A stretch of 64,000 bases of DNA from the NCBI RefSeq assembly GCF_024757985.1, contig NZ_CP103289.1, forward strand, positions 3,906,001-3,970,000, given 5' to 3'. Below are positions 1 through 8,668 of the stretch, one piece after another (position 1 is the first letter of the stretch; each line of letters opens with the position of its first letter). Under the pieces are notes generated by a model. That model was not told where the DNA came from and searched no databases. It was given only the letters and a program-made list of their open reading frames with translations. This DNA comes from Cellulomonas sp. NS3. GTDB lineage: Bacteria > Actinomycetota > Actinomycetes > Actinomycetales > Cellulomonadaceae. The position numbers and the translations under genes were made by a program.

Positions 1-376
1 TCGCCTTCGCGGCGTCGGCCGCCTTCACGAAGCCGTCGGCGTCGATGTTCTCGACCTCGCCGCGGACCTTCAGCGCGATCCCGCTGATGCGGAAGCCGCC
101 GGCGGGGTCGGGGCTCAGCGTCACGTCCGCGGTGACCTCGAGCGCGACGGGCGTCGCCCCCGCCTCGCCGAGCAGCGCGGACAGCTGCATCGCGTAGCAG
201 GACGAGTGCGCGGCCGCGACGAGCTCCTCGGGGCTCGTCACCCCGCCCGCCTCGTCGGCGGCGCGGCGCGGGAACGAGACGTCGTACGTGCCGACCTTCG
301 AGCTCGTCAGCTCGACCTGGCCGCCCCCCTCCTGCAGGGTCCCGTTCCAAGCGGTGCGTGCGGTACGGATGGGCAT
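1..376 (-). CDS. OsmC-family peroxiredoxin, C-terminus beyond window edge
   Basis: The reading frame starts at ATG 376 (MPIRTARTAW...) behind a GAAGGAG ribosome site and runs off the left edge open, so the C-terminus is missing. The segment SPEELVAAAHSSCYAMQLS carries the first conserved peroxidatic cysteine of the OsmC/Ohr family, and the family's N-terminal GGGQVELTSSKVGTYDVSF strand pattern precedes it. Proteins of this family are cytosolic thiol peroxidases that reduce organic hydroperoxides. The second family cysteine should lie beyond the edge, so OsmC versus Ohr cannot be decided from this part alone, although the layout is OsmC-like. Confidence 0.88.
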   Translation of the reverse strand, partial: MPIRTARTAWNGTLQEGGGQVELTSSKVGTYDVSFPRRAADEAGGVTSPEELVAAAHSSCYAMQLSALLGEAGATPVALEVTADVTLSPDPAGGFRISGIALKVRGEVENIDADGFVKAADAAKA

Positions 377-524
377 GGCGCTCCTTCGTCGTGGCGTGCG
401 CGACGCCGGGCGACGCCGCCCGTCCACCGTAGGGTCGCGGCGCGGAGGCCGACACCCCAGTCGCGGTGCACGGGACGTCGACCCGCACGGCACGGCGGAG
501 CGAGCGGTGCCGCACGCCGGACGC

Positions 525-1718
525 TCACACCGTCCGGTGCAGGTGCCGCTCCACCACGGCCGCCGGCGCCCCGGCCTCCTGCAGCGCCCGCGCCGCGCGC
601 GCGTGCAGGTCGCGGCGCTCGGCGGGGTCGAGCCCGGCGTACAGCGCGGTGCGCACGAGGTCGTGCCGGAACGCGAGCCGGTCGCCGCGCGCGTGCACGA
701 CGCCCGCCGCGAGCGCGTGCCGGAGGATCCGCCAGCAGTGCGCGACGGGCAGGTCGGCGAGCTCGGCGAGGTCCCCGACGACGAACGACGAGCCGAGCAC
801 CGACGCCCGGGCGAGCAGCGCGGTGACCTCGGCGCCGAGGTAGTCGAGGCGGGCGACGACGAGGGCGTCGAGCGGCCCGACCCAGCCGTCGTGCGCGACG
901 TCGACACCGCCCGGCGGCGTGGGCACGAGCGCGTCGGCCTCCTGGAGCGCCCGGACGAGGTCGGCGACGAACCGCGGGTTGCCGCCCGTGGTGGCGAGCG
1001 CGCCGCGCAGCGCCGGGCCGGCGGGGGCACCGAGGCGCGACTCCGCGAGCTCGACGACGGCGGCGGGCGCGAGCGGACGCAGCTCGACGTAGCGGGCGCC
1101 GGCGCGCGTCCAGGCGGCGACGACCGTCGCGAGCTCGGCGCCGCGCGGCACGGGCCGCATCGTCGCGAGCAGCAGTGCCCGCTCGACGGCGCCCTCGCGC
1201 GCGAGGCGGTAGAGCACCGCGAGCGACGCCTCGTCGGCGAGGTGCAGGTCGTCGAGCACGAGCAGCCAGGGTCCGGAGTCGCCGCGGCGGCGGACGAGCG
1301 CGGTGAACAGCTCCTCGGTGCGCGCGACGACGGCGGGCGCCGCGGGGGTGTCGCGCGCGCGGTCGAGCAGCGCCGCGAGCTCCTCCTCGACGGGCGAGGG
1401 CCCACGGGAGGGCCCCGGCCCCAGCGCGTCGTCGGCCCCGTGCACCGGCCGCGCCGGCAGCAGGGCCTCGGCGAGCAGCGCGAACGCGCGGCGCGGGACC
1501 CCGGACGCCGACGCGCCGCGGACCTCGAGGCCGAGCAGGTGCGCGGTCGTCCGGACCGCGTGCGCGATCGACGACTTGCCGACGCCTGCCTCGCCCTCGA
1601 GCAGCATGATCGAGCCGCTCCCGGCGGACACCGACGACAGCACGTCGTCCAGGTCGTCGAGCTCGGGCCCACGCCCGACGAGCGGCCGATCGCGACCGGG
1701 CTCGCCATGAGCACTCAT
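525..1718 (-). CDS. Orphan AAA ATPase of the LuxR/MalT (LAL) type without HTH domain
   Basis: A 397-aa protein starting MSAHGEPGRDRPLVGR. It has a Walker A motif GEAGVGKSS (Lys about residue 48) and a Walker B-like LLVLDDLHLADEAS, the arrangement of the N-terminal ATPase module of large LAL/LuxR regulators. A winged-helix-like region with AFRHDLVRTALYAGLDPAERRDLH follows. The protein stops there: the tetratricopeptide part and the C-terminal LuxR HTH usual for LAL regulators are absent, and no HTH is encoded in the 148 nt that follow. It may be a truncated LAL regulator or a stand-alone sensor ATPase. The start is supported by a TACCAT hexamer 7 nt upstream, suggesting a leaderless message. 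Confidence 0.75.
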   Translation of the reverse strand: MSAHGEPGRDRPLVGRGPELDDLDDVLSSVSAGSGSIMLLEGEAGVGKSSIAHAVRTTAHLLGLEVRGASASGVPRRAFALLAEALLPARPVHGADDALGPGPSRGPSPVEEELAALLDRARDTPAAPAVVARTEELFTALVRRRGDSGPWLLVLDDLHLADEASLAVLYRLAREGAVERALLLATMRPVPRGAELATVVAAWTRAGARYVELRPLAPAAVVELAESRLGAPAGPALRGALATTGGNPRFVADLVRALQEADALVPTPPGGVDVAHDGWVGPLDALVVARLDYLGAEVTALLARASVLGSSFVVGDLAELADLPVAHCWRILRHALAAGVVHARGDRLAFRHDLVRTALYAGLDPAERRDLHARAARALQEAGAPAAVVERHLHRTV

Positions 1719-1725
1719 GGGGCCG

Positions 1726-1731
1726 ATGGTA
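1726..1731 (-). promoter_or_regulatory. Candidate -10 hexamer (TACCAT), leaderless start of the orphan ATPase
   Basis: TACCAT on the minus strand ends 7 nt before ATG 1718. At that spacing transcription would begin at or next to the start codon. Confidence 0.5.
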
Positions 1732-1840
1732 GGTCCTGCGCGCCCTCCCGGCCGGGCGGCGCGAGCGGGGTGGGCGTGCTGGTCAGCGGTCCGGGAGCCG
1801 CGCGCCCGGCGTGCCGGAGCAGGGCGGGCGGGCGGCCCGG

Positions 1841-3127
1841 TCAGCCGACGTACTCCCAGTGCCACGCCTCGGGCTTGCTGCCGGTCGCGCGGGCCCACTC
1901 GGGGAGCGTCCAGCCGTACTCGTCGGCGTTCGCGACGAGCCAGCGGTGCTGCCGCGTGCCGAACGTCTGGATGCCGCCGCCGAGGTCGACGGCCGTGCCG
2001 AGACCGTGGTTCGAGGTCCCGGGCGCCGCGCACAGGCTGCCCTTGGTGCGCGTGCACGCGTACTGCCCGGCGAGCGAGCGGTAGGAGTCGGAGACCGTGA
2101 TGTGCACGCCGAACGCGTCGACATACGCGGCGTCGAGCAGCTCGAGCTGCTCGGCGGCGTCGCAGCGCAGCTCGTGCGACGTGTCGAAGTCGAGCTCGCA
2201 AAGCGCCGACTCGGGCACCTGGCCGTTGCCGTACTTCTCGAGCGACGTGCGCCACGCGGCGCGCGTCGCGGCCTGCTCGGCGGCGACCCGCTCGGCCTCG
2301 GCGGCGGCGCGCTGGGACTCGGCGGCGGCGGCTGCCTGGACGCCCTGGGCGACCTCGACGGCGGCGGAGTTGGCCTCGGCGACGAGCACGACCTGGGCGG
2401 ACGCCTGGGCGACCTTCTCGACCGCCTCGCGCAGACGGGCCGTCGTGGCGTCCTCGGGCCCCTTCGGGACGTCGACGCCCGCGACCCTGGCGGGGACCTG
2501 GGTGGTGAGGATGGCCTTCTCGTCCGCGGCGGACGCGGAGCCCGAGGGCGTCGGCGCGGGCGCGTCGGACGGGAGCGGCGCGGGGGCCGGCTCGGCGGCG
2601 CCCTCGGTCGGCGCCGGGGCGGACCCGGCGAGCGGGGCGGCGGGGCCGGTCGCGGTGGGCTCGGGTGCGGTGGCGGTCGCGGGGTCGGCGGCGCTCTCCG
2701 CGCGGGCGATCTCGAGGAGCTCACCGAGCTCGGCGACGGCCTCGTCGAGCGGCGCGACGACCTCGGCGGTCAGCGCGGCGGCGCTCGCGGTCTCCTTGGC
2801 GACCTGCGCGCGGGCTGCCACGGAGTCGGCGACCTGGACGACGGCGGCGCGGCGCTCGGTGAGCGCGGCCTCGGTCGCCTCGGCGGAGGCGGCCAGCTGG
2901 GCCTGCTCCTCCTGGGCCTGCTCGGCGGCCTGTCGCTGCGCGGTCACGTCGGCCATGCTCGGCACGGTGAACGCGTAGGCGCTGACGCTGAGCGTCATGG
3001 CGACGGCGACGGCACCGCGGGCCACCTGGACTGCGGTGGCGCGCGGCTGGGCGGCGGCTCCGGCGCGGGGGGCAGCGTGCCGCCCACCGCGTGCAGAGCG
3101 CCGCGTGGTCGGCAATCTGTCACTCAC
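1841..3127 (-). CDS. Secreted/anchored M15-family D-Ala-D-Ala carboxypeptidase-like protein
   Basis: About 428 aa if translation begins at the GTG of VSDRLPTTRRS; an in-frame ATG at 3199 would add 24 residues but lies inside the divergent promoter region. A basic N-terminus is followed by a hydrophobic segment (VARGAVAVAMTLSVSAYAF), then a long Ala/Glu-rich probable coiled coil with a Pro/Ala/Thr-rich linker. The C-terminal ~110 residues form a VanY/M15B-type peptidase domain with the zinc-site signatures SNHGLGTAVDLGGG and EAWHWEYVG. The family cleaves the terminal D-Ala of peptidoglycan stem peptides. The coiled-coil stalk suggests an extracytoplasmic cell-wall role. Single gene, divergent from the HTH gene. 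Confidence 0.85.
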   Translation of the reverse strand: MSDRLPTTRRSARGGRHAAPRAGAAAQPRATAVQVARGAVAVAMTLSVSAYAFTVPSMADVTAQRQAAEQAQEEQAQLAASAEATEAALTERRAAVVQVADSVAARAQVAKETASAAALTAEVVAPLDEAVAELGELLEIARAESAADPATATAPEPTATGPAAPLAGSAPAPTEGAAEPAPAPLPSDAPAPTPSGSASAADEKAILTTQVPARVAGVDVPKGPEDATTARLREAVEKVAQASAQVVLVAEANSAAVEVAQGVQAAAAAESQRAAAEAERVAAEQAATRAAWRTSLEKYGNGQVPESALCELDFDTSHELRCDAAEQLELLDAAYVDAFGVHITVSDSYRSLAGQYACTRTKGSLCAAPGTSNHGLGTAVDLGGGIQTFGTRQHRWLVANADEYGWTLPEWARATGSKPEAWHWEYVG

Positions 3128-3145
3128 ACGTAACACGTTATGTGT
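3126..3145. promoter_or_regulatory. Near-perfect dyad ACACGTAAC-AC-GTTATGTGT, candidate operator
   Basis: Two 9-nt arms (8 of 9 complementary) are separated by 2 nt in an AT-richer island between the divergent M15 peptidase and HTH genes. The dyad overlaps the chosen GTG start of the peptidase, so a bound protein would block that gene. Confidence 0.45.
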
Positions 3146-3194
3146 ATCGGACCGAGGTCCTCGACCCTTGAGGGTGAGTTTCTTTGTGGGTCTC

Positions 3195-3210
3195 GTCACG
3201 CTTCCGTGAC
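3195..3210. promoter_or_regulatory. Perfect inverted repeat GTCACG-CTTC-CGTGAC
   Basis: A 6-bp perfect stem with a 4-nt loop lies between the M15 peptidase and HTH genes, 47 nt before the HTH start. It could be a second operator or a small hairpin in a divergent transcript. Confidence 0.35.
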
Positions 3211-3243
3211 AGATTGACCCTCCCGTGCCCGATGTGTCCCGGC

Positions 3244-3249
3244 TACGCT
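3244..3249 (+). promoter_or_regulatory. Candidate -10 hexamer (TACGCT), leaderless start of the HTH gene
   Basis: TACGCT ends 7 nt before the GTG start at 3257, the spacing expected for a leaderless transcript. Confidence 0.5.
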
Positions 3250-3256
3250 TCTGGAC

Positions 3257-3694
3257 GTGGACTCAGGGGACCTCGACGACGCTCGCGCGCCCGGACGAGC
3301 GGCGCACGCCGCACCGGACGCACCGCTGACCCGTGCGCAGATCCGCGCTCGCGAACGGGCCGCCGAGCCGCAGGGCCTCGACGACCTCTACGACATCGGA
3401 CGCCTCGCGGACCGGCTCGGCGTCGAGCACGCGACCATCCGCGTGTGGCTCTCGCGCAAGGTGCCGTGGCTCCCGGCACCCGACGGCCGGCTCAACGGCG
3501 GCGCCGTGTGGCGCGCGTCGACGCTCGAGGGCATCGAGCAGCGGCGCACCCCCGGCCGCCCGGGCCGCCGCCCGCGCACGGTCGCCCAGCTCATCTCCGA
3601 GACCCAGTCGATCCCCGTCGTCTCCGTGCAGGCCGTGCTCGACCCGCTGCCGCCCGCCACCGGCCAGCTCCCCGTCGTCGCCCCCGCGCCCTGA
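3257..3694 (+). CDS. Small helix-turn-helix DNA-binding protein
   Basis: 145 aa from GTG 3257. The centre (GLDDLYDIGRLADRLGVEHA, then TIRVWLSRKVPWLPAPDGR) reads as a MerR/excisionase-like HTH with a wing: a helix, the turn LGVEHATI, the recognition helix VWLSRK, then a hairpin ending in NGGAVWR. The N-terminal ~40 and C-terminal ~40 residues are low-complexity Ala/Pro/Arg. It is probably a cytosolic transcription regulator; its target is unknown, but the dyads in the divergent intergenic region at 3126-3210 are obvious candidates. Confidence 0.7.
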   Translation: MDSGDLDDARAPGRAAHAAPDAPLTRAQIRARERAAEPQGLDDLYDIGRLADRLGVEHATIRVWLSRKVPWLPAPDGRLNGGAVWRASTLEGIEQRRTPGRPGRRPRTVAQLISETQSIPVVSVQAVLDPLPPATGQLPVVAPAP

Positions 3695-3802
3695 CCACCG
3701 CGGACCGCGACCACCCCGCGCCGGCCCCCGCCCGCCCGCACCGCCGCCGCCCGACACCCGCGCCGGCCCGCTCTCTCCGCTGACACCCTCCGGCCGCGCG
3801 CC

Positions 3803-3808
3803 TACGCT
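3803..3808 (+). promoter_or_regulatory. Candidate -10 hexamer (TACGCT), leaderless start of the methyltransferase
   Basis: TACGCT lies exactly 6 nt before ATG 3815. No Shine-Dalgarno sequence is present in the gap. Confidence 0.5.
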
Positions 3809-3814
3809 CGACGG

Positions 3815-4414
3815 ATGACGGGTGTGGGCGGCCGCCGGCCGGACCCGCTCGAGCGGGCCGACGACGTCGCGCAGGCGATGCGCGACCTGGACCGGCGCGC
3901 GTTCCTGCCGCCCGACCAGCGCCCGCACGCGCACGAGGACCGTCCCCTGCCGCTCGGCCACGGCCTGACGTGCTCCCAGCCGAGCACCGTCGCGACGATG
4001 CTGCGGTGGCTGCGCGTCCCCGTCGGCGCGCGCGTGCTCGACGTCGGCTCGGGCTCGGGGTGGACGACCGCGCTGCTCGCCCGGCTCGTCGGGCCGCAGG
4101 GCGAGGTGCTCGGCCTCGAGCTCGAGCCCGGGCTCGCGCAGTGGGGTGCGGAGAACCTGGCGGCGACCCGGCAGCCGTGGGCACGGATCGAGCCCGCGAC
4201 GCCGGGGACCCCCGGGCGCGAGGTCTCGGGCGGCTGGTCGCGCATCCTCGTGTCGGCGGCGGCGCAGCGCCTCCCCCACGCGCTGCTTCGCCAGGTCGCC
4301 GACGGCGGGCGCGTGGTGCTGCCGGTGCGCACGACGCTGTGGGTCGTCGAGCGGCGCGGCGAGACGTTCGTGCACCGTCGCCTGGGCAGCTACGCGTTCG
4401 TCCCGCTGCGCTGA
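3815..4414 (+). CDS. Protein-L-isoaspartate O-methyltransferase-like SAM methyltransferase
   Basis: 199 aa. The opening RADDVAQAMRDLDRRAFLP and the GLTCSQPSTVATMLRWL stretch match the substrate-cap region of PCMT-family enzymes. VLDVGSGSGWTTALLARLVG is SAM-binding motif I and GEVLGLELEPG the acidic loop after strand 2. WSRILVSAAAQRLPHALLRQVADGGRVVLPV matches the later PCMT motifs. PCMT methylates isoaspartyl residues in damaged proteins to start their repair. The protein is close to the family's usual length of 200-220 aa. It is monocistronic; a perfect hairpin follows 70 nt downstream. Confidence 0.85.
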   Translation: MTGVGGRRPDPLERADDVAQAMRDLDRRAFLPPDQRPHAHEDRPLPLGHGLTCSQPSTVATMLRWLRVPVGARVLDVGSGSGWTTALLARLVGPQGEVLGLELEPGLAQWGAENLAATRQPWARIEPATPGTPGREVSGGWSRILVSAAAQRLPHALLRQVADGGRVVLPVRTTLWVVERRGETFVHRRLGSYAFVPLR

Positions 4415-4483
4415 CGAGGGGTTCCGCACGGCACTGAGCACACCGATGTGACCGGGAGTCGTACTCAGCAGTAACTCGTGGTG

Positions 4484-4513
4484 CCCGAACGGGTGACGAA
4501 TCACCCGTTCGGG
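4484..4513. terminator. Perfect 12-bp hairpin between the methyltransferase and subtilase genes
   Basis: CCCGAACGGGTG and CACCCGTTCGGG flank the 6-nt loop ACGAAT. The hairpin sits 70 nt after the methyltransferase stop and 107 nt before the subtilase start, and is followed by ATTACC rather than a T-run. Termination is the likeliest role; an operator is possible because of the exact symmetry. Confidence 0.5.
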
Positions 4514-4619
4514 ATTACCGTCACCCCGGGGGCCGTCCCGCGATCCGGGACACCACGACACTCGGGCGGCGCCACAGATCCTCACCACGCCTTCACCCGC
4601 CCCGCCCAGGAGTGAGCCC

Positions 4620-7600
4620 ATGACGCCTCGCCCGCTGCTCTCCGTGCTGACGACCCTCGCGCTCGCCGCGACGTCGACCCTCGTCGGCGCCCAGGTCGCC
4701 GCCGCAGCCCCCGACCCAGGCTCACCCGGCGGCGCCGTCGCCTCGGGCAAGGACCTCTCCCGCGCCAAGGTGAGCCGCAGCGTCCTCGACGCCGCGGGCA
4801 CGATCACCGCGTTCGTCGAGCTCGACGCCCCGTCGGGCCTCGACGTCGTCGAGGACGGCGGCACGCCCGCCGAGGTCCGCGCCGCGACCGCGCAGGTCGA
4901 CGAGCTGGCCGCGCAGGTAGTTCCCGAGCGCGTCACGGCACGCTCCGCGACGGCCGCACCCCGCCGCATCTCGACCCTCTCGAACGTGGTCTCCGGCACG
5001 CTCGTGACGGGCGACGCCGCGACCATCAGCCGGCTCGCGGAGTCGGACGACGTCGTCTCGATCCGCCGCGTGACCCCGAAGACGCCCGACAACCGGAACA
5101 CCGACGTGTTCACGCGGGCGCTCGAGGTGTGGCAGTCCACCGGCCAGACGGGCGAGGGCGTCCGCGTCGGCGTCATCGACACCGGCGTCGACTACACGCA
5201 CGCGTCGTTCGGCGGCCCCGGCACGGTCGAGGCCTACGACGCCGCGTACGGCGAGGACGGCACGCAGCCGGTCCCCGAGGGCTCGTACGACCCCGAGAAG
5301 TACCTCGGCGGCTACGACTTCGCCGGCCCGCTCTACGACCCGAGCGAGGACATCCCGGGCACGAGCGCGATCCCGGTACCCGACGAGAACCCGATCGACA
5401 GCCTGTACACGAGCGACAACAGCGGCCACGGCACGCACGTCGCCGGCACCGCCGTGGGCTACGGCGTGACCGCGGACGGCACGACGTTCGAGGGCGACTA
5501 CGCGTCGCTCACGGACCTGTCCGACTGGCAGGTCGGGCCCGGCTCGGCCCCCGAGGCCGGCGTCTACGCGCTCAAGGTCTTCGGTGACCTCGGCGGGTCG
5601 ACAAACCTCACGTCCCTGGCGCTCGACTGGGCCGCCGACCCGAACGGCGACGGCGACTTCAACGACCACCTCGACGTCGTCAACCTCTCGCTCGGCGCCT
5701 CCGCCGCACCCGTCGACGACCCGGACACGCTCGTCGTCAACCGGCTCTCCGACCTCGGCGTGCTGTCCGTGTTCTCGGCCGGCAACTCCGGTGACATCAC
5801 CGACGTCGGCGGCTCGCCGGGCAGCGCGACCTCGGGCCTCACGGTCGCCAACTCGGTCGGCAGCCCGCTCGACCTGGACGGCGTCGAGGTCACGGTCGGC
5901 TCCGACCCGTCGCTCGACGGCACCTACGCCGCGCAGAACAGCATCGCCTACGCCGGCACCGAGGACGTCACGGCGCCCGTCGCCTACCTCGGCGACGACG
6001 TCGACGGCTGCGAGCCGCTCACCGAGTTCGCGGACGAGCTCGCCGGCAAGATCGCCTACCTGTGGTGGGACGACGACGACTCGGCCCGCCGCTGCGGCAG
6101 CGTCGCGCGCTTCAACGCGGCCGAGGCCGCCGGCGCGGTCGGCGTCCTGATCGGAACCGAGAACACGATCTTCTCGGCCGGCATCTCGGGGAACCCGACG
6201 ATCCCGGGCGCCCAGCTCACGGCTGCCTCGACCGACGCGCTCCTGCCCGCCATCCAGACCGGCACCGTGACGGCCCGCATCGGCCCGTCGCTCGCCGGCA
6301 CGGTCCAGGACGCGTCCGCGGGTGACGCGCTCAACCCCGGCTCCTCGCGCGGCGCGCACGGCTCGCTCGGCATCCTCAAGCCGGACGTCGCCGCGCCGGG
6401 CACGAGCATCCAGTCCGCCGCGTCGGGCACCGGCAACGAAGCCCACACGCTCTCGGGCACCTCGATGGCCGCGCCGCACGTCGCCGGCATCGCCGCGCTC
6501 GTCCGTGCGACCAACCCGGGCTGGACGCCCGCGCAGGTCAAGGCGTCGATCGTGAACACCGCGACGCACGACCTGTTCACCGGCCCGAACCAGACCGGTG
6601 AGGTCTACGGCCCCGAGCGGGTCGGCTCCGGCCGGGTCGACGCGGTCGACGCCGTCGCCAACGGCGTCCTCGCCTACGCCTCCGAGGCCCCCGAGCAGGT
6701 CTCGGTCGTGTTCGGCGTCGTCGACGTCGGCGCCCAGACGGTCGTCGAGAAGAAGACCGTCACGGTGACGAACACGAGCAACCGCGCGGTCCGCTACGCG
6801 ACGGCGTTCGACTCGGCCACGACCGCGGGCGGTGCGACGGTGACGACCTCGCCGGCGAGCCTCACCGTCCCGGCCGGGCAGTCCCGTCTCGTCACGCTGA
6901 CCCTCACCGCCGACCCGGCGACGCTCGAGCGCGAGCTCGACCCGACCTCCGAGGTCGAGCAGGGCGGGGTCCCGCGCGAGTACGTCGCCACGGTCTCGGG
7001 GCGTCTCGTGCTCACGACCGACGGCAGCGAGCTGCGGGTCCCGGTGCACGCTGCACCGCGCCTCGTGAGCGACCTGACCGCGCAGCCCGTCGAGTTCGCC
7101 GACGCCGCCACGACGACCGCGGAGCTCGCGCTCACCGGCCGCGGGGTCGCGTCGGGGGGCTGGTACTCCCTCGCCGCACCGCTGGTCCTCGGGGCCACGA
7201 GCCCGCAGCTCGAGGACGACCCGCGCGTCGAGACGTCGCCGTCGGCCAACGCCGCCGGTGACCTGCGGTACGTCGGGTGGTCCACGACCGCGCCGCAGCG
7301 CGCGGCCGCGGGCGGGACGCCCGAGGACGGGTACCTCGGCATCGGCATCGCGACCGAGGGCGAGTGGGCCACCCTCGGCGCGTACACCAAGCCGGTGATC
7401 GAGCTCGACATCGACGCCGACGGGACGTACGACACGCAGACGGTCGTGCAGAAGCTCGACGACTCGTCCGACGTGACCGTGCAGGCGACGTTCGACCTCG
7501 TGACCGACGAGGTCATCGACGTGCAGCCCGTCAACGGCTTCTTCGGCGACGTCGACACCACGGTGTTCGACAACAACGTCGTCGTGATCCCGCTGAGCCT

Positions 7601-8492
7601 CGCGGACGTCGGCATCACGCCGGGCGCGACGCCGACCGTCCGGGTCTGGACGTACTCCGAGTACGCCGCAGCCCCGACGGGCGTGGTCGACGAGGTCGAG
7701 CCGTTCACGGTCGACCCGTTCACGCCGCCGTTCTGGTTCGACGCCGGCACCCCGGACTCGCTGTGGTTCCTGTCCGGTCCCGACGCGCCGATCACCGTGC
7801 ACCGCACCGAGGCGGCCAAGGCCGGCGAGTCGCAGCTGCTCGTGCTGCACAGCCGCAACGCCACGACGACGGCGCGCGCGCAGCTCGTCGACGTCACGGT
7901 CCCCGCGGCGACGCCCACGACCACGAGCCTCAAGGTCAGCGGCTCGGCGAAGGCCGGTGCGGAGCTCACGCTCACCGCCACGGTGGACCCCGCCGAGGCG
8001 ACCGGCACCGTCCGGTTCCTCGACGGTGAGACCGAGCTCGCCGCGGTCCCGGTGACCTACGGGAAGGCGACCGCGAAGGTCCGCCTCGGTGCGGGCTCGC
8101 ACGCGCTGTCCGCGGTCTTCACCCCGGACGGCGGCACGTTCGCGGCGTCGACCTCGACGGTCGTGACGACCGAGGTCGCGAAGTCGGGCTCGACGCTCGG
8201 GCTCATGCTGTCGAAGGCGTCGGGGAAGCCCGGCGACGCCGTCAGCGCGACCGTGACCGTGAAGGGCCGCACCACGGCGCCGACCGGCACGGTCGAGATC
8301 CGCGAGCGCGGCACGGTGCTCGGCACGGGCACGCTCGTGACCGACGGTCTCACCGGCACCGTCACGATCGCGCTGCCGACGGACCTCAAGGTCGGCACGC
8401 ACCAGATCACCGCGGTCTACCTGGGCAGCGCCGACGTCGAGAGCTCCAAGACGCAGCGCTCGTACCAGGTGAAGCAGGCACGCCGCAGCTGA
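4620..8492 (+). CDS. Secreted S8 (subtilisin-like) serine protease with PA insert and Ig-like tail
   Basis: 1290 aa, preceded by AGGAG at good spacing. A signal peptide (MTPRPLLSVLTTLALAATST, cleavage probably after AAA) precedes an I9-like propeptide. The S8 triad is visible: Asp about 187 in VGVIDTGVDYTH, His about 270 in SGHGTHVAG, Ser about 615 in LSGTSMAAPHVAG. The long gap between His and Ser contains a protease-associated domain-like insert (VDGCEPLTEFADELAGKIAY onward). After about residue 690 come a fibronectin-III-like region and, from about 1105, two Big3-like Ig repeats (ATGTVRFLDGETELA; APTGTVEIRERGTVLG). It probably degrades extracellular protein. No sorting signal is visible. 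Monocistronic, with a hairpin downstream. Confidence 0.93.
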   Translation: MTPRPLLSVLTTLALAATSTLVGAQVAAAAPDPGSPGGAVASGKDLSRAKVSRSVLDAAGTITAFVELDAPSGLDVVEDGGTPAEVRAATAQVDELAAQVVPERVTARSATAAPRRISTLSNVVSGTLVTGDAATISRLAESDDVVSIRRVTPKTPDNRNTDVFTRALEVWQSTGQTGEGVRVGVIDTGVDYTHASFGGPGTVEAYDAAYGEDGTQPVPEGSYDPEKYLGGYDFAGPLYDPSEDIPGTSAIPVPDENPIDSLYTSDNSGHGTHVAGTAVGYGVTADGTTFEGDYASLTDLSDWQVGPGSAPEAGVYALKVFGDLGGSTNLTSLALDWAADPNGDGDFNDHLDVVNLSLGASAAPVDDPDTLVVNRLSDLGVLSVFSAGNSGDITDVGGSPGSATSGLTVANSVGSPLDLDGVEVTVGSDPSLDGTYAAQNSIAYAGTEDVTAPVAYLGDDVDGCEPLTEFADELAGKIAYLWWDDDDSARRCGSVARFNAAEAAGAVGVLIGTENTIFSAGISGNPTIPGAQLTAASTDALLPAIQTGTVTARIGPSLAGTVQDASAGDALNPGSSRGAHGSLGILKPDVAAPGTSIQSAASGTGNEAHTLSGTSMAAPHVAGIAALVRATNPGWTPAQVKASIVNTATHDLFTGPNQTGEVYGPERVGSGRVDAVDAVANGVLAYASEAPEQVSVVFGVVDVGAQTVVEKKTVTVTNTSNRAVRYATAFDSATTAGGATVTTSPASLTVPAGQSRLVTLTLTADPATLERELDPTSEVEQGGVPREYVATVSGRLVLTTDGSELRVPVHAAPRLVSDLTAQPVEFADAATTTAELALTGRGVASGGWYSLAAPLVLGATSPQLEDDPRVETSPSANAAGDLRYVGWSTTAPQRAAAGGTPEDGYLGIGIATEGEWATLGAYTKPVIELDIDADGTYDTQTVVQKLDDSSDVTVQATFDLVTDEVIDVQPVNGFFGDVDTTVFDNNVVVIPLSLADVGITPGATPTVRVWTYSEYAAAPTGVVDEVEPFTVDPFTPPFWFDAGTPDSLWFLSGPDAPITVHRTEAAKAGESQLLVLHSRNATTTARAQLVDVTVPAATPTTTSLKVSGSAKAGAELTLTATVDPAEATGTVRFLDGETELAAVPVTYGKATAKVRLGAGSHALSAVFTPDGGTFAASTSTVVTTEVAKSGSTLGLMLSKASGKPGDAVSATVTVKGRTTAPTGTVEIRERGTVLGTGTLVTDGLTGTVTIALPTDLKVGTHQITAVYLGSADVESSKTQRSYQVKQARRS

Positions 8493-8530
8493 TCACCGGG
8501 GCCGCCGCACGGCGGCTCGCGCACGGCACA

Positions 8531-8567
8531 GGAGGGGCGTCACCGGTCGGTCCGGGGGCGCCCCTCC
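8531..8567. terminator. GC-rich hairpin after the subtilase gene
   Basis: GGAGGGGCG and CGCCCCTCC form a perfect 9-bp stem around a 19-nt loop; flanking GGCAC/GTGCC can extend it with small bulges. It begins 38 nt after the subtilase stop. There is no T-run, as usual in GC-rich actinobacteria. Confidence 0.55.
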
Positions 8568-8668
8568 GGCGTGCCCGGACCGGGACCGGCGCGGCCGGGG
8601 AGCGGCCGGTCGGGGAACCACCCTCGCGGAGGTTCAAGCAGCGGTCACCGCCGACCGATCAACGGGTC

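Noticed and set aside
1995-2020. GGTTCGAGGTCCCGG resembling a tRNA T-loop and 3' arm
   Set aside because: It encodes the conserved SNHGLG zinc-site region of the M15 peptidase and no cloverleaf can be built around it.
3128-3199. Longer N-terminus of the M15 peptidase from ATG 3199
   Set aside because: The extra residues are very basic, would precede an already complete signal-anchor, lack a ribosome site and cover the divergent promoter.
4722-8402. 1226-aa open frame antisense to the first subtilase
   Set aside because: Arg/Val/Asp-rich shadow of a strongly coding gene in GC-rich DNA; no ribosome site, no domains.
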